From NCBI RefSeq assembly GCF_900290275.1, contig NZ_LT985324.1, forward strand, positions 354,601 through 418,600: 64,000 bases of DNA. Reading direction: 5' to 3'. Every line of letters starts with the position of its first letter. The stretch's first letter is position 1. The notes below the pieces were generated by a model. It was not told where the DNA came from, made no database searches, and saw nothing but the letters and a program-made list of their open reading frames with translations. Below, piece by piece: positions 54,977 through 63,955 of this stretch. The DNA comes from Prevotella merdae (GTDB lineage: Bacteria > Bacteroidota > Bacteroidia > Bacteroidales > Bacteroidaceae). A program made the translations under genes and the position numbers.

Positions 54977-55111
54977 CATGGTCGTAAGTGGAAAACAGAC
55001 AATGATCAGATGGCACTGGCTTCATTAGGTGTTAACAAAAAAAATAACAAATTTATTCAACTCGATGGAAATCTCTCAACCCCAGTAAACACTGGGGCTG
55101 AGCAGTATTGA
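54977..55111 (+). pseudogene. C-terminal toxin-like fragment
   Basis: A 44-codon open frame with no start, HGRKWKTDNDQMALASLGVN then FIQLDGNLSTPVNTGAEQY, ending in TGA. Composition and position just before a small orphan gene suggest the C-terminus of a polymorphic toxin followed by its immunity gene. The family is not recognised. A hairpin with arms CCCCAGT and ACTGGGG (55,080-55,097) lies inside it. Confidence 0.4.
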
Positions 55112-55156
55112 CATAGGGGTGGATGCTTACAGATAACTATTTAAACGATAAGAATT

Positions 55157-55462
55157 ATGGCAACAACAACAGATTTTTTAGCATGGCTTTCATGCATAGA
55201 TTTAAGCGATTATAATGATGTATGGTCATTATATCATACAGTTTCAGACTTATCAGATTATTCTTCTTTTGAAATTGATGTAAAAGAAGAAACAAATGGA
55301 ATGAAGTATTTTCTAAAGAGTGTAGAGTGTGATGATACCTTGATGCTTGCTTCAGAGAAGGCTCGCCAGACCTTTTTGTCAATTATTGAAACTGAATATT
55401 GTGAAGGTATGGATATTGATGGATATTATGCATATCATCATGCAATGGAAAAAGACGATTAA
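55157..55462 (+). CDS. Orphan small acidic protein, possible immunity protein
   Basis: 101 residues, acidic, rich in Asp/Tyr/Ser (FLAWLSCIDLSDYNDVWSLY, CEGMDIDGYYAYHHAMEKDD). It starts 46 bases after the toxin-like fragment. Immunity function is inferred from this order only. Confidence 0.5.
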   Translation: MATTTDFLAWLSCIDLSDYNDVWSLYHTVSDLSDYSSFEIDVKEETNGMKYFLKSVECDDTLMLASEKARQTFLSIIETEYCEGMDIDGYYAYHHAMEKDD

Positions 55463-55548
55463 TACCTATGAAAAAAATTAAGGCTTCATAATTGATATAT
55501 TCTATCTCAACAGAGATAGATACAGAAATATAGATTACAGCTGTTAGA

Positions 55549-55761
55549 GTGAATCGTTTATGCTCTAATATGCGCCTTAAGGATATTTATTGCGAGTTGC
55601 GACAAATTGATTTTGAAGATCTCATGATGGAGTTCCCAAATGTAATTTCTATGGATGAATTAGAGGTAAGAGTTGAACCAACTCCAGAATTTAAATCTGC
55701 AATACAGAGTTATTTTCGTTTTGATTCTAATTTACTTAGTAATAAAGAACTTTTTAGATAA
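55549..55761 (+). CDS. Small hypothetical protein, possibly truncated
   Basis: About 70 residues from a GTG at 55,549 (ATG at 55,570 also possible). Acidic (LRQIDFEDLMMEFPNVISMD). No family recognised. It lies 10 bases before the next gene. Confidence 0.35.
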   Translation: MNRLCSNMRLKDIYCELRQIDFEDLMMEFPNVISMDELEVRVEPTPEFKSAIQSYFRFDSNLLSNKELFR

Positions 55762-55771
55762 ACATATAGTT

Positions 55772-56125
55772 ATGATAGCATCAGTACAATATAATGATTT
55801 GAGAGGAACGGCAGCTGCCGATGTCTCTGATATTTACATGAATTCACTTCAAAAATATCTAATGGAAACATATAAAACCTATGATTCAGAAAGGTATGTA
55901 TGTCGTGGATGTGTTATGTGGATAAGTGGTCAAAGAGAAGTACCTTCTTTGAGTATAAGTTACCTATGTTGGGATAAGACGGCAGAGAAGTTTGTCCGTT
56001 TCTATCCTAAAAAGGATATGGATTTGAATGAAGCATTCTCTCTTTTCAAAAGGTTTGAGGTTGTCATGGGAACAGATGTCAATGATATTGATGTTAATGA
56101 TGAAGACTGTTTAGACTTAATCTGA
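55772..56125 (+). CDS. Hypothetical acidic protein
   Basis: About 117 residues from the ATG at 55,772: MIASVQYNDLRGTAAADVSD, later FVRFYPKKDMDLNEAFSLFK and a very acidic end (DVNDIDVNDEDCLDLI). A small soluble alpha/beta protein with the size and acidity common among immunity proteins. No family recognised. Confidence 0.5.
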   Translation: MIASVQYNDLRGTAAADVSDIYMNSLQKYLMETYKTYDSERYVCRGCVMWISGQREVPSLSISYLCWDKTAEKFVRFYPKKDMDLNEAFSLFKRFEVVMGTDVNDIDVNDEDCLDLI

Positions 56126-56447
56126 TATGAACAAACATGTTATATTTCCTCCATTGGCTATTGTAAGCACTCAAATTAGGGCTTAAATAAGAAAGAAGTA
56201 TCTTCGCTGCTGAATTTAAAACATTGAATTATGTACAGCAGTGAAGATTTGGAACTTTTTCGATAAGTCATGAGCAATGCAAGCTTGCTTGAACTTTGCC
56301 ATGGCGAGAAAAAAGTATAAAATATTGTAGGGCATCTTACTAAGGAAGATGAAGCAAAAGTAATACCATTGTTTGCATCCTGTGGCTTTATAAGATGCTC
56401 ATATGAAAAAGGTTTTAGTATTGGTCTTTTAATACTAATATTAGTTT
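56126..56447. other. Relic of an IS66-type left end and start of its tnpA (relic 2)
   Basis: GTAAGCACTCAAATTAGGGC at 56,163 begins a near copy of relic 1. It continues into ATGTACAGCAGTGAAGATTT (MYSSEDLELF), the usual start of some IS66 TnpA proteins, then stops and frameshifts break it. The rest up to the kinase gene holds no intact gene. Confidence 0.6.
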
Positions 56448-58706
56448 ATGAATATACGGAATTTCGTTTCTAAATTATTAAGCATGCAGAAAATAAAGCT
56501 TAGCAAACAATATTCTGTCCCTAAGAAATCTTCTTTGGGGCAGGGAGGAAATGGAGTTGTATGTAAGGTGATTAGAAATAGTGACAAGCAGGCTTTTGCC
56601 TTGAAAAGATTAAGTGACTATGCAAGAACGATCAACGAGAAGATACTGCGTTTTCAAGATGAAATAGATACGCTGATTGCTTGTCAAAGATTTGACGGGG
56701 TGATACCTATTGTAGATTATTCAAAGAAAGAGTTATGGTACACTATGCCTTTGGCAGATAAAATAGACAGCCATATAACAACAATTGACGCAAAGGTTAA
56801 TTGTGTCTTGCAAATAGCGGAAATCCTAAAAGAGTTGCATCAAGCAGGATATGCTCATCGTGATATCAAACCGGAGAACATACTTTATTATGATGGTAGG
56901 TTTGTTTTATGTGACTTTGGTTTAGTAGAGATACCGGATAATTCTCATCATTTGACAAAAAATAGCAGTCGCATAGGACCAATGAATACAATAGCTCCAG
57001 AAATGCAACGAAATGCCCGAGATGCTGATGGTAAGAAGGCTGATGTTTATTCTTTGGCAAAAACACTTTGGATATTGCTTTCAGGAAAAAGAAAAGGATT
57101 CAATGGAGTATATAGGTATGATGATTCTTCTATTGCCCTAAATGCTATGTCCCAGTTTAGGGGAACTCATCTTGTGGAAATCGAAGAATTGTTAATGCAA
57201 GCAACAAGTAATGACCCTGATGATAGACCGTCAATGGATTCTTTTCATCAATCTCTTTTAAATTGGCAAGATGTTTCAAAAGATGAAATAAAAAAGAGCC
57301 AAAGTAACTGGCACTTTTTGTTAAAAAGATTATTTGGAAATAGTTATGTGCCTTCTGAATGTAGTTGGGATTCAATTGATTCGATAGTCAAAGTTTTGGA
57401 AGAAGTAAACCGATTGCCAATTTCACGATATATGTTTTTCCCTGATGGAGGAGATCTAGACTTTGTCAATGTAAAGAAGGCCTCAGAAGAAGGTTGCATC
57501 GATATCATTTCCAACTTGGGGTATTTCAGAGTTAAACCTAGAAAACTTATCTTTGAAAAGTTCGACGTGTCTGTATGGAATTATTTCTTGTTAGAATTAA
57601 ACGAACAGAATGTAACAGTAGGAGATTGTAATAATGAATATGTTGAAGAAGTTGTAGAAGATACCCCTGCTCACTATGTTTCAGCTAAATCTTTTAATTA
57701 TGGGGTCTATGATTATGATTCAGGGAAGCCATTACCAAGAGGTTCTAGAATAATAATACGTTATTTAAAAGGAAAATTCTTGTTCGTATTGAAATTAGGA
57801 CCATACAATTTTATACAAAAAGTGACAGATGGAAGACATAACAATTGCACATCTGAAAATTTCAAAAATTATGTAAATAGTTTACAGAATTTATACAGGT
57901 TCAAAGAGTATATATCCGAAGAAAAAAGGAAACAGTTAATCGAAGCTTTGGATCAAATTTATGGTTTTAATAATCCAATACAATGGCCGTTTGATACCAA
58001 AGATTCGCATGTTTATGAGAAAGACTATGCTAAAAAAAACTATATGAAGTTTGATTTCTCTGATGAAATTATGAGATTGGGTATTTCTGTAGATTCACCT
58101 TTGGCTGAGTATCTTTTTCAATTAGAGAATATCGATAGATATATATTTATGGAATTGCTTTATCCTGATTGTAAGTTTTATTATTTGAGAAAAGATGGCA
58201 AAGTCGAAAAAATGAAACCTGCCGACAGTTCTGTTTTTACATTGGGATGTAGACAAGAACCAGTTGCTCTCTTAAAAGCTTTAAATGAAAAAATCAAGCA
58301 ATATGTAATAGATAAAGTTGATCCTTTAGAGCAACCTTATTTTATAGCAAAAATCAACCTTGTAGCAAAGCCTTCTCATTTGTTTACTAGAGAAGAGATC
58401 AAGGCTGAAATGCGAGCAGCAGATGACCGAATAGATAATATACTTGTAATTTCCATAGATGGCTCTGCTCATATTATTCCTTACTCACAGAATACATCCT
58501 TGTATCCTGTGATACATGAAACATGGTGTGCTGGAAATAATTATGTGGGCAGATACTCTACGCTCAGTTGCTTGGATAGTGCTTATCATTATTGCTTGGC
58601 AAAATGGTATGATTATTTGAAATATGGTTATGGACAGCCAATGGAAGATTGGGATAGTTGTTCGTTGAGTGTGGAGGAGTTGGTTGAGAAAATTAAGAAA
58701 ATATAA
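56448..58706 (+). CDS. Ser/Thr protein kinase with large unrecognised C-terminal region
   Basis: 752 residues. Kinase domain about 25-275: glycine loop GQGGNG (31-36), Lys53 in FALKRL, Glu72 in the next helix, catalytic HRDIKPEN (137-144), DFG (156-158) and APEM. All key residues are present, so it should be active. Residues about 280-752 are soluble, aromatic-rich and unfamiliar, with no membrane helix or PASTA repeat. It sits in an AT-rich accessory region, 5 bases before a flippase fragment. A signalling or defence role is possible but unproven. Confidence 0.8.
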   Translation: MNIRNFVSKLLSMQKIKLSKQYSVPKKSSLGQGGNGVVCKVIRNSDKQAFALKRLSDYARTINEKILRFQDEIDTLIACQRFDGVIPIVDYSKKELWYTMPLADKIDSHITTIDAKVNCVLQIAEILKELHQAGYAHRDIKPENILYYDGRFVLCDFGLVEIPDNSHHLTKNSSRIGPMNTIAPEMQRNARDADGKKADVYSLAKTLWILLSGKRKGFNGVYRYDDSSIALNAMSQFRGTHLVEIEELLMQATSNDPDDRPSMDSFHQSLLNWQDVSKDEIKKSQSNWHFLLKRLFGNSYVPSECSWDSIDSIVKVLEEVNRLPISRYMFFPDGGDLDFVNVKKASEEGCIDIISNLGYFRVKPRKLIFEKFDVSVWNYFLLELNEQNVTVGDCNNEYVEEVVEDTPAHYVSAKSFNYGVYDYDSGKPLPRGSRIIIRYLKGKFLFVLKLGPYNFIQKVTDGRHNNCTSENFKNYVNSLQNLYRFKEYISEEKRKQLIEALDQIYGFNNPIQWPFDTKDSHVYEKDYAKKNYMKFDFSDEIMRLGISVDSPLAEYLFQLENIDRYIFMELLYPDCKFYYLRKDGKVEKMKPADSSVFTLGCRQEPVALLKALNEKIKQYVIDKVDPLEQPYFIAKINLVAKPSHLFTREEIKAEMRAADDRIDNILVISIDGSAHIIPYSQNTSLYPVIHETWCAGNNYVGRYSTLSCLDSAYHYCLAKWYDYLKYGYGQPMEDWDSCSLSVEELVEKIKKI

Positions 58707-58711
58707 AATTT

Positions 58712-58897
58712 ATGACGCAAGTAAGAAAAAACTTACTGACTAATGTGTTTTGCCTGGTGGCAAATGTAATAGTAGGGTTAATGTACACGCCATTTTTAGT
58801 GAAAAAACTAGGTGTAGCTACTTATGGTATACTTCTCTTAGCCCTTATAACTTATCAATATATAATTATACCAAATATGTTCAATGTTATTATATAA
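58712..58897 (+). pseudogene. Oligosaccharide flippase, N-terminal fragment
   Basis: 61 codons: NLLTNVFCLVANVIVGLMYT then KKLGVATYGILLLALI, the first helices of a Wzx-type flippase (normally about 450-510 residues), then an early stop. It differs from the intact flippase at 62,352, so it is not a simple duplication. Confidence 0.65.
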
Positions 58898-59035
58898 GTG
58901 AGTTTTACTAAATATATGGGCATTTGCAAAAGTGCCTATACAAAGGGCTATGCCCTAAATTGAGTACTAACTAACGTACTTAAAGTGACCGCTTACGCTT
59001 ATATGGTAATTATAAAAGATAAAAATTCATAAGCA

Positions 59036-59464
59036 ATGAAATTCAAGTATCAAAACGAATTGGACTTTTGTTTGCAACATGGCTCAAAAATGCCGCAATT
59101 AAATGTGCCTAATGATAAGGAATCTTTCAGATTTGTTTTTGCAGAAGAAAAGCAGAAAAATCATATACCGCCCCATAAGCTACATCCAAACAGATTGAAA
59201 CAGCAAATCGAATGTGGTAATATAGATATTAGTGGTTTTGCTCTTTCTAATTTAGAAACGTCAGGGCAAGCTATAACTTTTTATCACTATTTGCAAAATG
59301 TTTGTAAAAACGCTTCTAAAGTGATAGGTGATTCCTTATCGTTAGGAGTATTGAAAAATGAAGATGGAATGATTACTCCAACTGACTCGCATGGACATTT
59401 TGATTTATATGAGTCTGATTGCTGTGATTTGAATGCAACTTTTAAAATAATACAGCCATTATGA
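59036..59464 (+). CDS. Hypothetical protein, first gene of a five-gene unit
   Basis: 142 residues, soluble. Motifs visible: HIPPHKLHPNRLKQQIECGN, IDISGFALSNLETSGQAITF, DSHGHFDLYESDCC. Several His and Cys could bind metal. No family recognised. Its stop overlaps the next start by ATGA, so the two are translated together. Preceded by a 138-base region after the flippase fragment. Confidence 0.6.
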   Translation: MKFKYQNELDFCLQHGSKMPQLNVPNDKESFRFVFAEEKQKNHIPPHKLHPNRLKQQIECGNIDISGFALSNLETSGQAITFYHYLQNVCKNASKVIGDSLSLGVLKNEDGMITPTDSHGHFDLYESDCCDLNATFKIIQPL

Positions 59465-60675
59465 TACAGCTACGTGGTATTGAAAGCAAATTTCCAACAA
59501 ATGATTTAAGAAAGGTTGCGGATTTAATCTACTTTGATGGACCCTTTTTATCTCATTATGTAAGTAAATCTGGAGACAATTATCTTTCTTATTGGGTTGA
59601 TTGTGATGAGAGTAATCAGCGATGGTTAGTGTTTAGGGTAGGAATCAATTCTTTGCAAAACTATGTCAATAAGAAAAAGTCTCTTTATGAGTTGATTAAT
59701 GGAGTTGATGATGGTTTTGTTTATGCAGTTGATATATCTGAAGATGGAACTCAATCTGTTCCTCTGATGATCTTTTTGGCAGATGTTCCTAATGGGTATT
59801 TACCGACAGCTGATTCATATTTTGATTTTTCGTATGAAAAAGAATCTGATGTGGCAGCTTTGTCTATGACTGGGCAGTGTGGATTGTTTGAAATTCATTT
59901 TACAGGTTCAGACGTGAAGTATGGAACTATGCCATTTGAAAAATATACAAAATGTCTTTTAAAAGTAGAAGAACTTCGACAGTCTTGTGCAAAAAGCTTT
60001 ATCAAGAAAATTAAGGCATCGGAAAACTTCAAAAAACTCGATTCAAAGAAACAAAATCAAAAGTTGAATGAGTTGTTTTTAGATACCAATTTTGAATATG
60101 TTTATTCTCTTGCAGGTTCTGTACGAGTCTTACTTCGTCCTCAAAATTTGCAGGTGTCATTTACGGAAACAAGTGCAGATGATTTTGCTCGTGAATTGAT
60201 ACGTCTTTTTAAGTCTGGATATTCAGAAACTGAACTTCGTAAATATGCAGAGGAATATGGTCAAGAAGCTTTGGTTAAGTTTAATGAACTCTTGCAATTA
60301 TTGAAAAAAAACAAGGTAAATATTGCTGTAAGTTGGACAAATGCAAATCAACACATTCAAGAAGGTCAGAAAATTGAAGAAAAAGACAAGCAACATATCA
60401 TAGATAATCTTGCTAAAAGTATAGAGCAAACTGAGGATATGATCATAAAAGGAAAATTCTATTTGCTGAATACAAGAACAGGAAGCTTTGCTTTTGAATC
60501 GATTGATGATGATAAATTATCAATAAGTGGAAAATTTGATGACACTATCTTAGATAGAATTCAATCTTTGACTTTTGAACAGGTTTATGAGATAACTGTA
60601 GAAAGAAGGATCTATATAGGTTTTACAAAATCTCATAATCCAAAATATATAATCTATGATATTAAAGAACTATAG
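59461..60675 (+). CDS. Large hypothetical protein of the five-gene unit
   Basis: 404 residues. The N-terminal about 110 residues (IYFDGPFLSHYVSKSGDNYL, SYWVDCDESNQRWLVFRVGI) faintly resemble the DUF6575 domain. The middle is helical and charged (KKIKASENFKKLDSKKQNQK); the C-terminus has strands (IKGKFYLLNTRTGSFAFESI). No catalytic motif is seen. Coupled to the gene before it. Confidence 0.6.
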   Translation: MIQLRGIESKFPTNDLRKVADLIYFDGPFLSHYVSKSGDNYLSYWVDCDESNQRWLVFRVGINSLQNYVNKKKSLYELINGVDDGFVYAVDISEDGTQSVPLMIFLADVPNGYLPTADSYFDFSYEKESDVAALSMTGQCGLFEIHFTGSDVKYGTMPFEKYTKCLLKVEELRQSCAKSFIKKIKASENFKKLDSKKQNQKLNELFLDTNFEYVYSLAGSVRVLLRPQNLQVSFTETSADDFARELIRLFKSGYSETELRKYAEEYGQEALVKFNELLQLLKKNKVNIAVSWTNANQHIQEGQKIEEKDKQHIIDNLAKSIEQTEDMIIKGKFYLLNTRTGSFAFESIDDDKLSISGKFDDTILDRIQSLTFEQVYEITVERRIYIGFTKSHNPKYIIYDIKEL

Positions 60676-60678
60676 GGT

Positions 60679-61026
60679 ATGGATGTTTTAGTTGGTGATT
60701 TCTTGGTTTATAGTTCTGGAGTTCTCGTTTTATCTTCGGAAAAGACGATAACAATGAAAATAGAGGATACGGATTTTATCTTTGATTTCAAGGATGATGA
60801 AGATACGTCTCCTTTAATAAAAATAGTAGAGTCAACTGAAAATCGCTGTCATTTGACATTCTCTAATTTTAGTAGTCCGCTTGGTACAAGTATAAAGGAA
60901 CCGATTTTGATTGCATCTTTGGATAATGGTGACAGTCTTTATTTGCAATTTGCAATAACGACAATAAATAAAGTCATAAAAGTTTTTCAATATACTTTAT
61001 ATAAATCTACTAAAAATGGCAAATAA
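60679..61026 (+). CDS. Small beta-rich hypothetical protein
   Basis: 115 residues made mostly of strands (VLVGDFLVYSSGVLVLSSEK, TDFIFDFKDDEDTSPLIKIV). No signal peptide and no family recognised. It starts 3 bases after the preceding gene and overlaps the next by 11 bases. The overlaps make a single operon likely. Confidence 0.55.
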   Translation: MDVLVGDFLVYSSGVLVLSSEKTITMKIEDTDFIFDFKDDEDTSPLIKIVESTENRCHLTFSNFSSPLGTSIKEPILIASLDNGDSLYLQFAITTINKVIKVFQYTLYKSTKNGK

Positions 61027-61429
61027 GATAAGCCCAGATGATTTACCTCAAAGTCAGATTTATGAAAATGGTGAACTCTACAGCATTTCTATAGAAGACT
61101 TAAAAGGAAATAAGGTTGCAATAATGCAATTGATAAACGATTATAATACGAAGGTGAAGACCATTGAAAGGTTGCAGAAATCAGAGTCTCATTTATCTTC
61201 TGAATTACAATATCAGAATGCAAGTCCGTTTTTTGCTATCATTGCAGCGGTCGTAAATGTTATAGGATCTGTGATATCTTGTTTTGGAATTAATTATATT
61301 ACAAGTGATTCAAATTCAAGAGTAGGATATGTATTCGTTTTTGCAGGTAGTGTTTTGCTTATTGCAGGTAACGCAATGACTATTTGTTATAAGTATGTAT
61401 ATAAGTGGATGAATAAAAGTAAGTATTAG
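61016..61429 (+). CDS. Two-helix membrane protein of the five-gene unit
   Basis: 137 residues. A soluble helical N-terminus (EDLKGNKVAIMQLINDYNTK, a possible coiled coil) is followed by two hydrophobic helices (FFAIIAAVVNVIGSVISCFG; VGYVFVFAGSVLLIAGNAMT) and a basic end. A membrane anchor joined to soluble partners is a layout seen in several anti-phage systems, but nothing here proves that. Confidence 0.6.
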   Translation: MANKISPDDLPQSQIYENGELYSISIEDLKGNKVAIMQLINDYNTKVKTIERLQKSESHLSSELQYQNASPFFAIIAAVVNVIGSVISCFGINYITSDSNSRVGYVFVFAGSVLLIAGNAMTICYKYVYKWMNKSKY

Positions 61430-61431
61430 CT

Positions 61432-61698
61432 ATGCAAAATACTCAAGATTACATAACAGCTTTTATCGAAGGCTATATCTGTGCCATTATAGGTGAGCGG
61501 ATGACAATCGCTAAGGTATCAGAGGTAGGACTTAATAATGCAAAGCATTCTGCTGAAAAGTATGTAGAGTTTCAAATCGAGCATTCTGATTTCTCTGAAG
61601 AGGAGAAGGAAGCGATGAAGAAAGACTATAAGCTTTGGGCAGAATCTGCATTGCAAGGAATGAAGAAACGATTACGTGATAGTGGTAGATTACTATGA
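61432..61698 (+). CDS. Small helical protein, last gene of the five-gene unit
   Basis: 88 residues, helical: DYITAFIEGYICAIIGERMT, HSDFSEEEKEAMKKDYKLWA. No family recognised. It starts 2 bases after the preceding stop. Confidence 0.5.
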   Translation: MQNTQDYITAFIEGYICAIIGERMTIAKVSEVGLNNAKHSAEKYVEFQIEHSDFSEEEKEAMKKDYKLWAESALQGMKKRLRDSGRLL

Positions 61699-61776
61699 TG
61701 CGCCAGCCGACAAGCAATCGCAATTCTATTACGTTAACACTAATCGGTGCAAGCTATACAGAATTTAGGTGAGGAA

Positions 61777-62031
61777 ATGCAGAGAAGCCTTCGTAAAAAT
61801 CGGAGATTGTATCGTGGTAGCATTAGCAAGAGTTCTCTTATAAGCGGATTCTTAAATGGACAAGTAGTTAAGGTTGGTGACCATCTTTATGACAAGAAAA
61901 ATAATAAAGAATGTGGTTCTGTAATTGAAATAACATATGATTCTATTATTGTTAAAGATGAACAAGGATTAATAAATATTATTGTACCCAATAGTTTGGA
62001 GACAGGTAAATATTGTGTGACGCCTTTTTAA
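61777..62031 (+). CDS. Small basic hypothetical protein
   Basis: About 84 residues from the ATG at 61,777 (a GTG at 61,747 is also possible). Basic start (MQRSLRKNRRLYRGSISKSS), then a small barrel-like part (VVKVGDHLYDKKNNKECGSV; YDSIIVKDEQGLINIIVPNS). It looks like an SH3-like KOW-type domain. No family recognised. Confidence 0.4.
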   Translation: MQRSLRKNRRLYRGSISKSSLISGFLNGQVVKVGDHLYDKKNNKECGSVIEITYDSIIVKDEQGLINIIVPNSLETGKYCVTPF

Positions 62032-62041
62032 ATGACAACGT

Positions 62042-62312
62042 ATGCTTAATGTCCTTTTGACAGGGACTAAGTTTGCCATTCATCGCCATACAGACACATA
62101 TAAAATTGTTGTGTGTATTTATGGCTCTGCCATTGAGAGTTTCAATGATGAGCAAGTCAATGAGACGGAAGTGGGGAAATGATATTCCTGAAGTATGGAT
62201 TGAGCAAGGACGGTATCATTCATTAGAAGCAGCGGATGAAATGGAAGTAATATTTGAGACAAAGGCACATCGATATGAGCAAGGAAAGACAGAGAAAAAT
62301 ATAAATGTATAA
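62042..62312 (+). pseudogene. WbuC-like cupin, frameshifted
   Basis: Two frames together spell a cupin: MLNVLLTGTKFAIHRHTDTY with the HRH metal motif (46 codons, stop at 62,182), then in the next frame WIEQGRYHSLEAADEMEVIF and ETKAHRYEQGK. Both fit the WbuC-type cupins of O-antigen and capsule loci (xMLNx2xxGTxxxxHRH and GxxHSLE...xxIFE). The N-terminus is missing and one frameshift separates the halves. Confidence 0.6.
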
Positions 62313-62351
62313 AAATATAGGGATATTCCTATTATTAGTATAAATATTATT

Positions 62352-63896
62352 ATGTCACAAACATCAAATAATAAACGAATAGCAAAGAATACTTTAATGC
62401 TTTACATCAGGATGCTTTTCTTGATGGCTGTAAGCTTATATACATCTCGAGTTATACTTCAGGCACTTGGAGTCGAGGATTATGGTGTTTATAATGCCGT
62501 TGCAGGTTTTATAGCTATGTTCTCGATGATATCATCTTCTATAGCAGGTGCAATCAGCCGTTTTATAACTTTTGTTCTTGGGCAAGGCGATAAGGATAAA
62601 TTAAAAAAAGTATTTAGTACAGCAATTATAATACAGCTATCACTGGCTGCTATTATTGTAATTCTTGTTGAAGCAGTAGGTGTATGGTTTCTTAATACTC
62701 ATATGACAATACCAGCAGGACGAGAAATTGCAGCTAATTGGGTACTACAGTTTGCTTTGATTACTTTTGTTCTCAATCTGTGGAGTACACCATATAATGC
62801 AGCTCTTATAGCCCATGAACGAATGGGGGCATTTGCATATATAGGAATATTTGAGGGTTTAGCAAATTTGCTCATAGCTTTTATGGTATTGTATTCTTCT
62901 TTTGATGGACTTATTGTATATGGAGCTTTTATGTGTATTGTTGCTTTCATTACACGTATGATATACAATATCTATTGCAAGAAACATTTTGATGAATGCT
63001 CATTCAAATGGTCATTTGACAAGGAACTTTTTAAGGAGATGTTCGGTTTTGCTGGATGGAATTTTATTGGTAGCATTTCAGGACTTCTTCGCGATCAAGG
63101 AATCAATATATTATTCAACGTGTTTTGTGGCCCTATTATAAATGCTGCAAGAGGTCTTGCAACACAAGTTCAGGCTGCGGTTACAAAGTTCTCAGGTAAC
63201 TTTTATGTTGCGGTACAACCTCAAATAACAAAATCCTATGCAAGTAACAATGTCGATGAGTCGCATGATTTAGTATTGAGGAGTAGTCGTCTTGCCTTCT
63301 TCCTATTAACAGCTATGATAGTACCTTTGGTTACTGAAACAGAGTTTATATTGAATTTGTGGCTTAAAGATGTTCCTGAACATACTGCATCTTTTGTACG
63401 TATAATACTTATATGTTCACTAATTGATTCCTTTTCATCTCCTCTTGTTCACCTTATGCTGGCAACAGGTAAAATCAAACGTTACCAAATTGTTGTTGGC
63501 TTATTTAATTTGCTAAACTTTCCTGTAGCATGGATAATTCTATATAGTGGTGGAAGTCCTGAATTTGCCCAGTTTTCTATAATATTCTTTGCTATAGGAG
63601 CACTTATTCTTAGAGTATCAATGCTTCGTCCAATGACCCATTTCCCCGTTCGCAACTTTATGCTTAGTACGGTGGCAAGATGTCTGTTTATTATGGCTAT
63701 TTGCTTATTTATTTCTATCTTCATTTCAAAATATTTGGACATAGGCTTTATGAGATTTGTGCTCAATTTAAGTATAACAGAATTAATCTTGTGTGTATTG
63801 GTTTTCTCAATAGGTTTAAATCCTGAAGAGAAAAAATTTATACTCGAAAAAATAAAAAAACAACACTGCTGTCCAAAGAAAAAATCTTGGACATGA
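62352..63896 (+). CDS. Wzx-type oligosaccharide flippase
   Basis: 514 residues, about 12-14 membrane helices. The N-terminal SRVILQALGVEDYGVYNAVA is the polysaccharide-biosynthesis (Wzx/MATE-like) signature, followed by GFIAMFSMISSSIAGAISRF and later CGPIINAARGLATQVQAAVT. It moves lipid-linked glycan units across the inner membrane. It opens a surface-polysaccharide locus that continues past the window. Confidence 0.9.
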   Translation: MSQTSNNKRIAKNTLMLYIRMLFLMAVSLYTSRVILQALGVEDYGVYNAVAGFIAMFSMISSSIAGAISRFITFVLGQGDKDKLKKVFSTAIIIQLSLAAIIVILVEAVGVWFLNTHMTIPAGREIAANWVLQFALITFVLNLWSTPYNAALIAHERMGAFAYIGIFEGLANLLIAFMVLYSSFDGLIVYGAFMCIVAFITRMIYNIYCKKHFDECSFKWSFDKELFKEMFGFAGWNFIGSISGLLRDQGINILFNVFCGPIINAARGLATQVQAAVTKFSGNFYVAVQPQITKSYASNNVDESHDLVLRSSRLAFFLLTAMIVPLVTETEFILNLWLKDVPEHTASFVRIILICSLIDSFSSPLVHLMLATGKIKRYQIVVGLFNLLNFPVAWIILYSGGSPEFAQFSIIFFAIGALILRVSMLRPMTHFPVRNFMLSTVARCLFIMAICLFISIFISKYLDIGFMRFVLNLSITELILCVLVFSIGLNPEEKKFILEKIKKQHCCPKKKSWT

Positions 63897-63955
63897 TTTA
63901 AATTGATTATATTCAATGAGTTATACGAATTTGATTTTTTCGAGATTTGATTTTG

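Noticed and set aside
55080..55097. CCCCAGT/ACTGGGG hairpin as a terminator
   Set aside because: No T tract follows and it lies inside an open frame.
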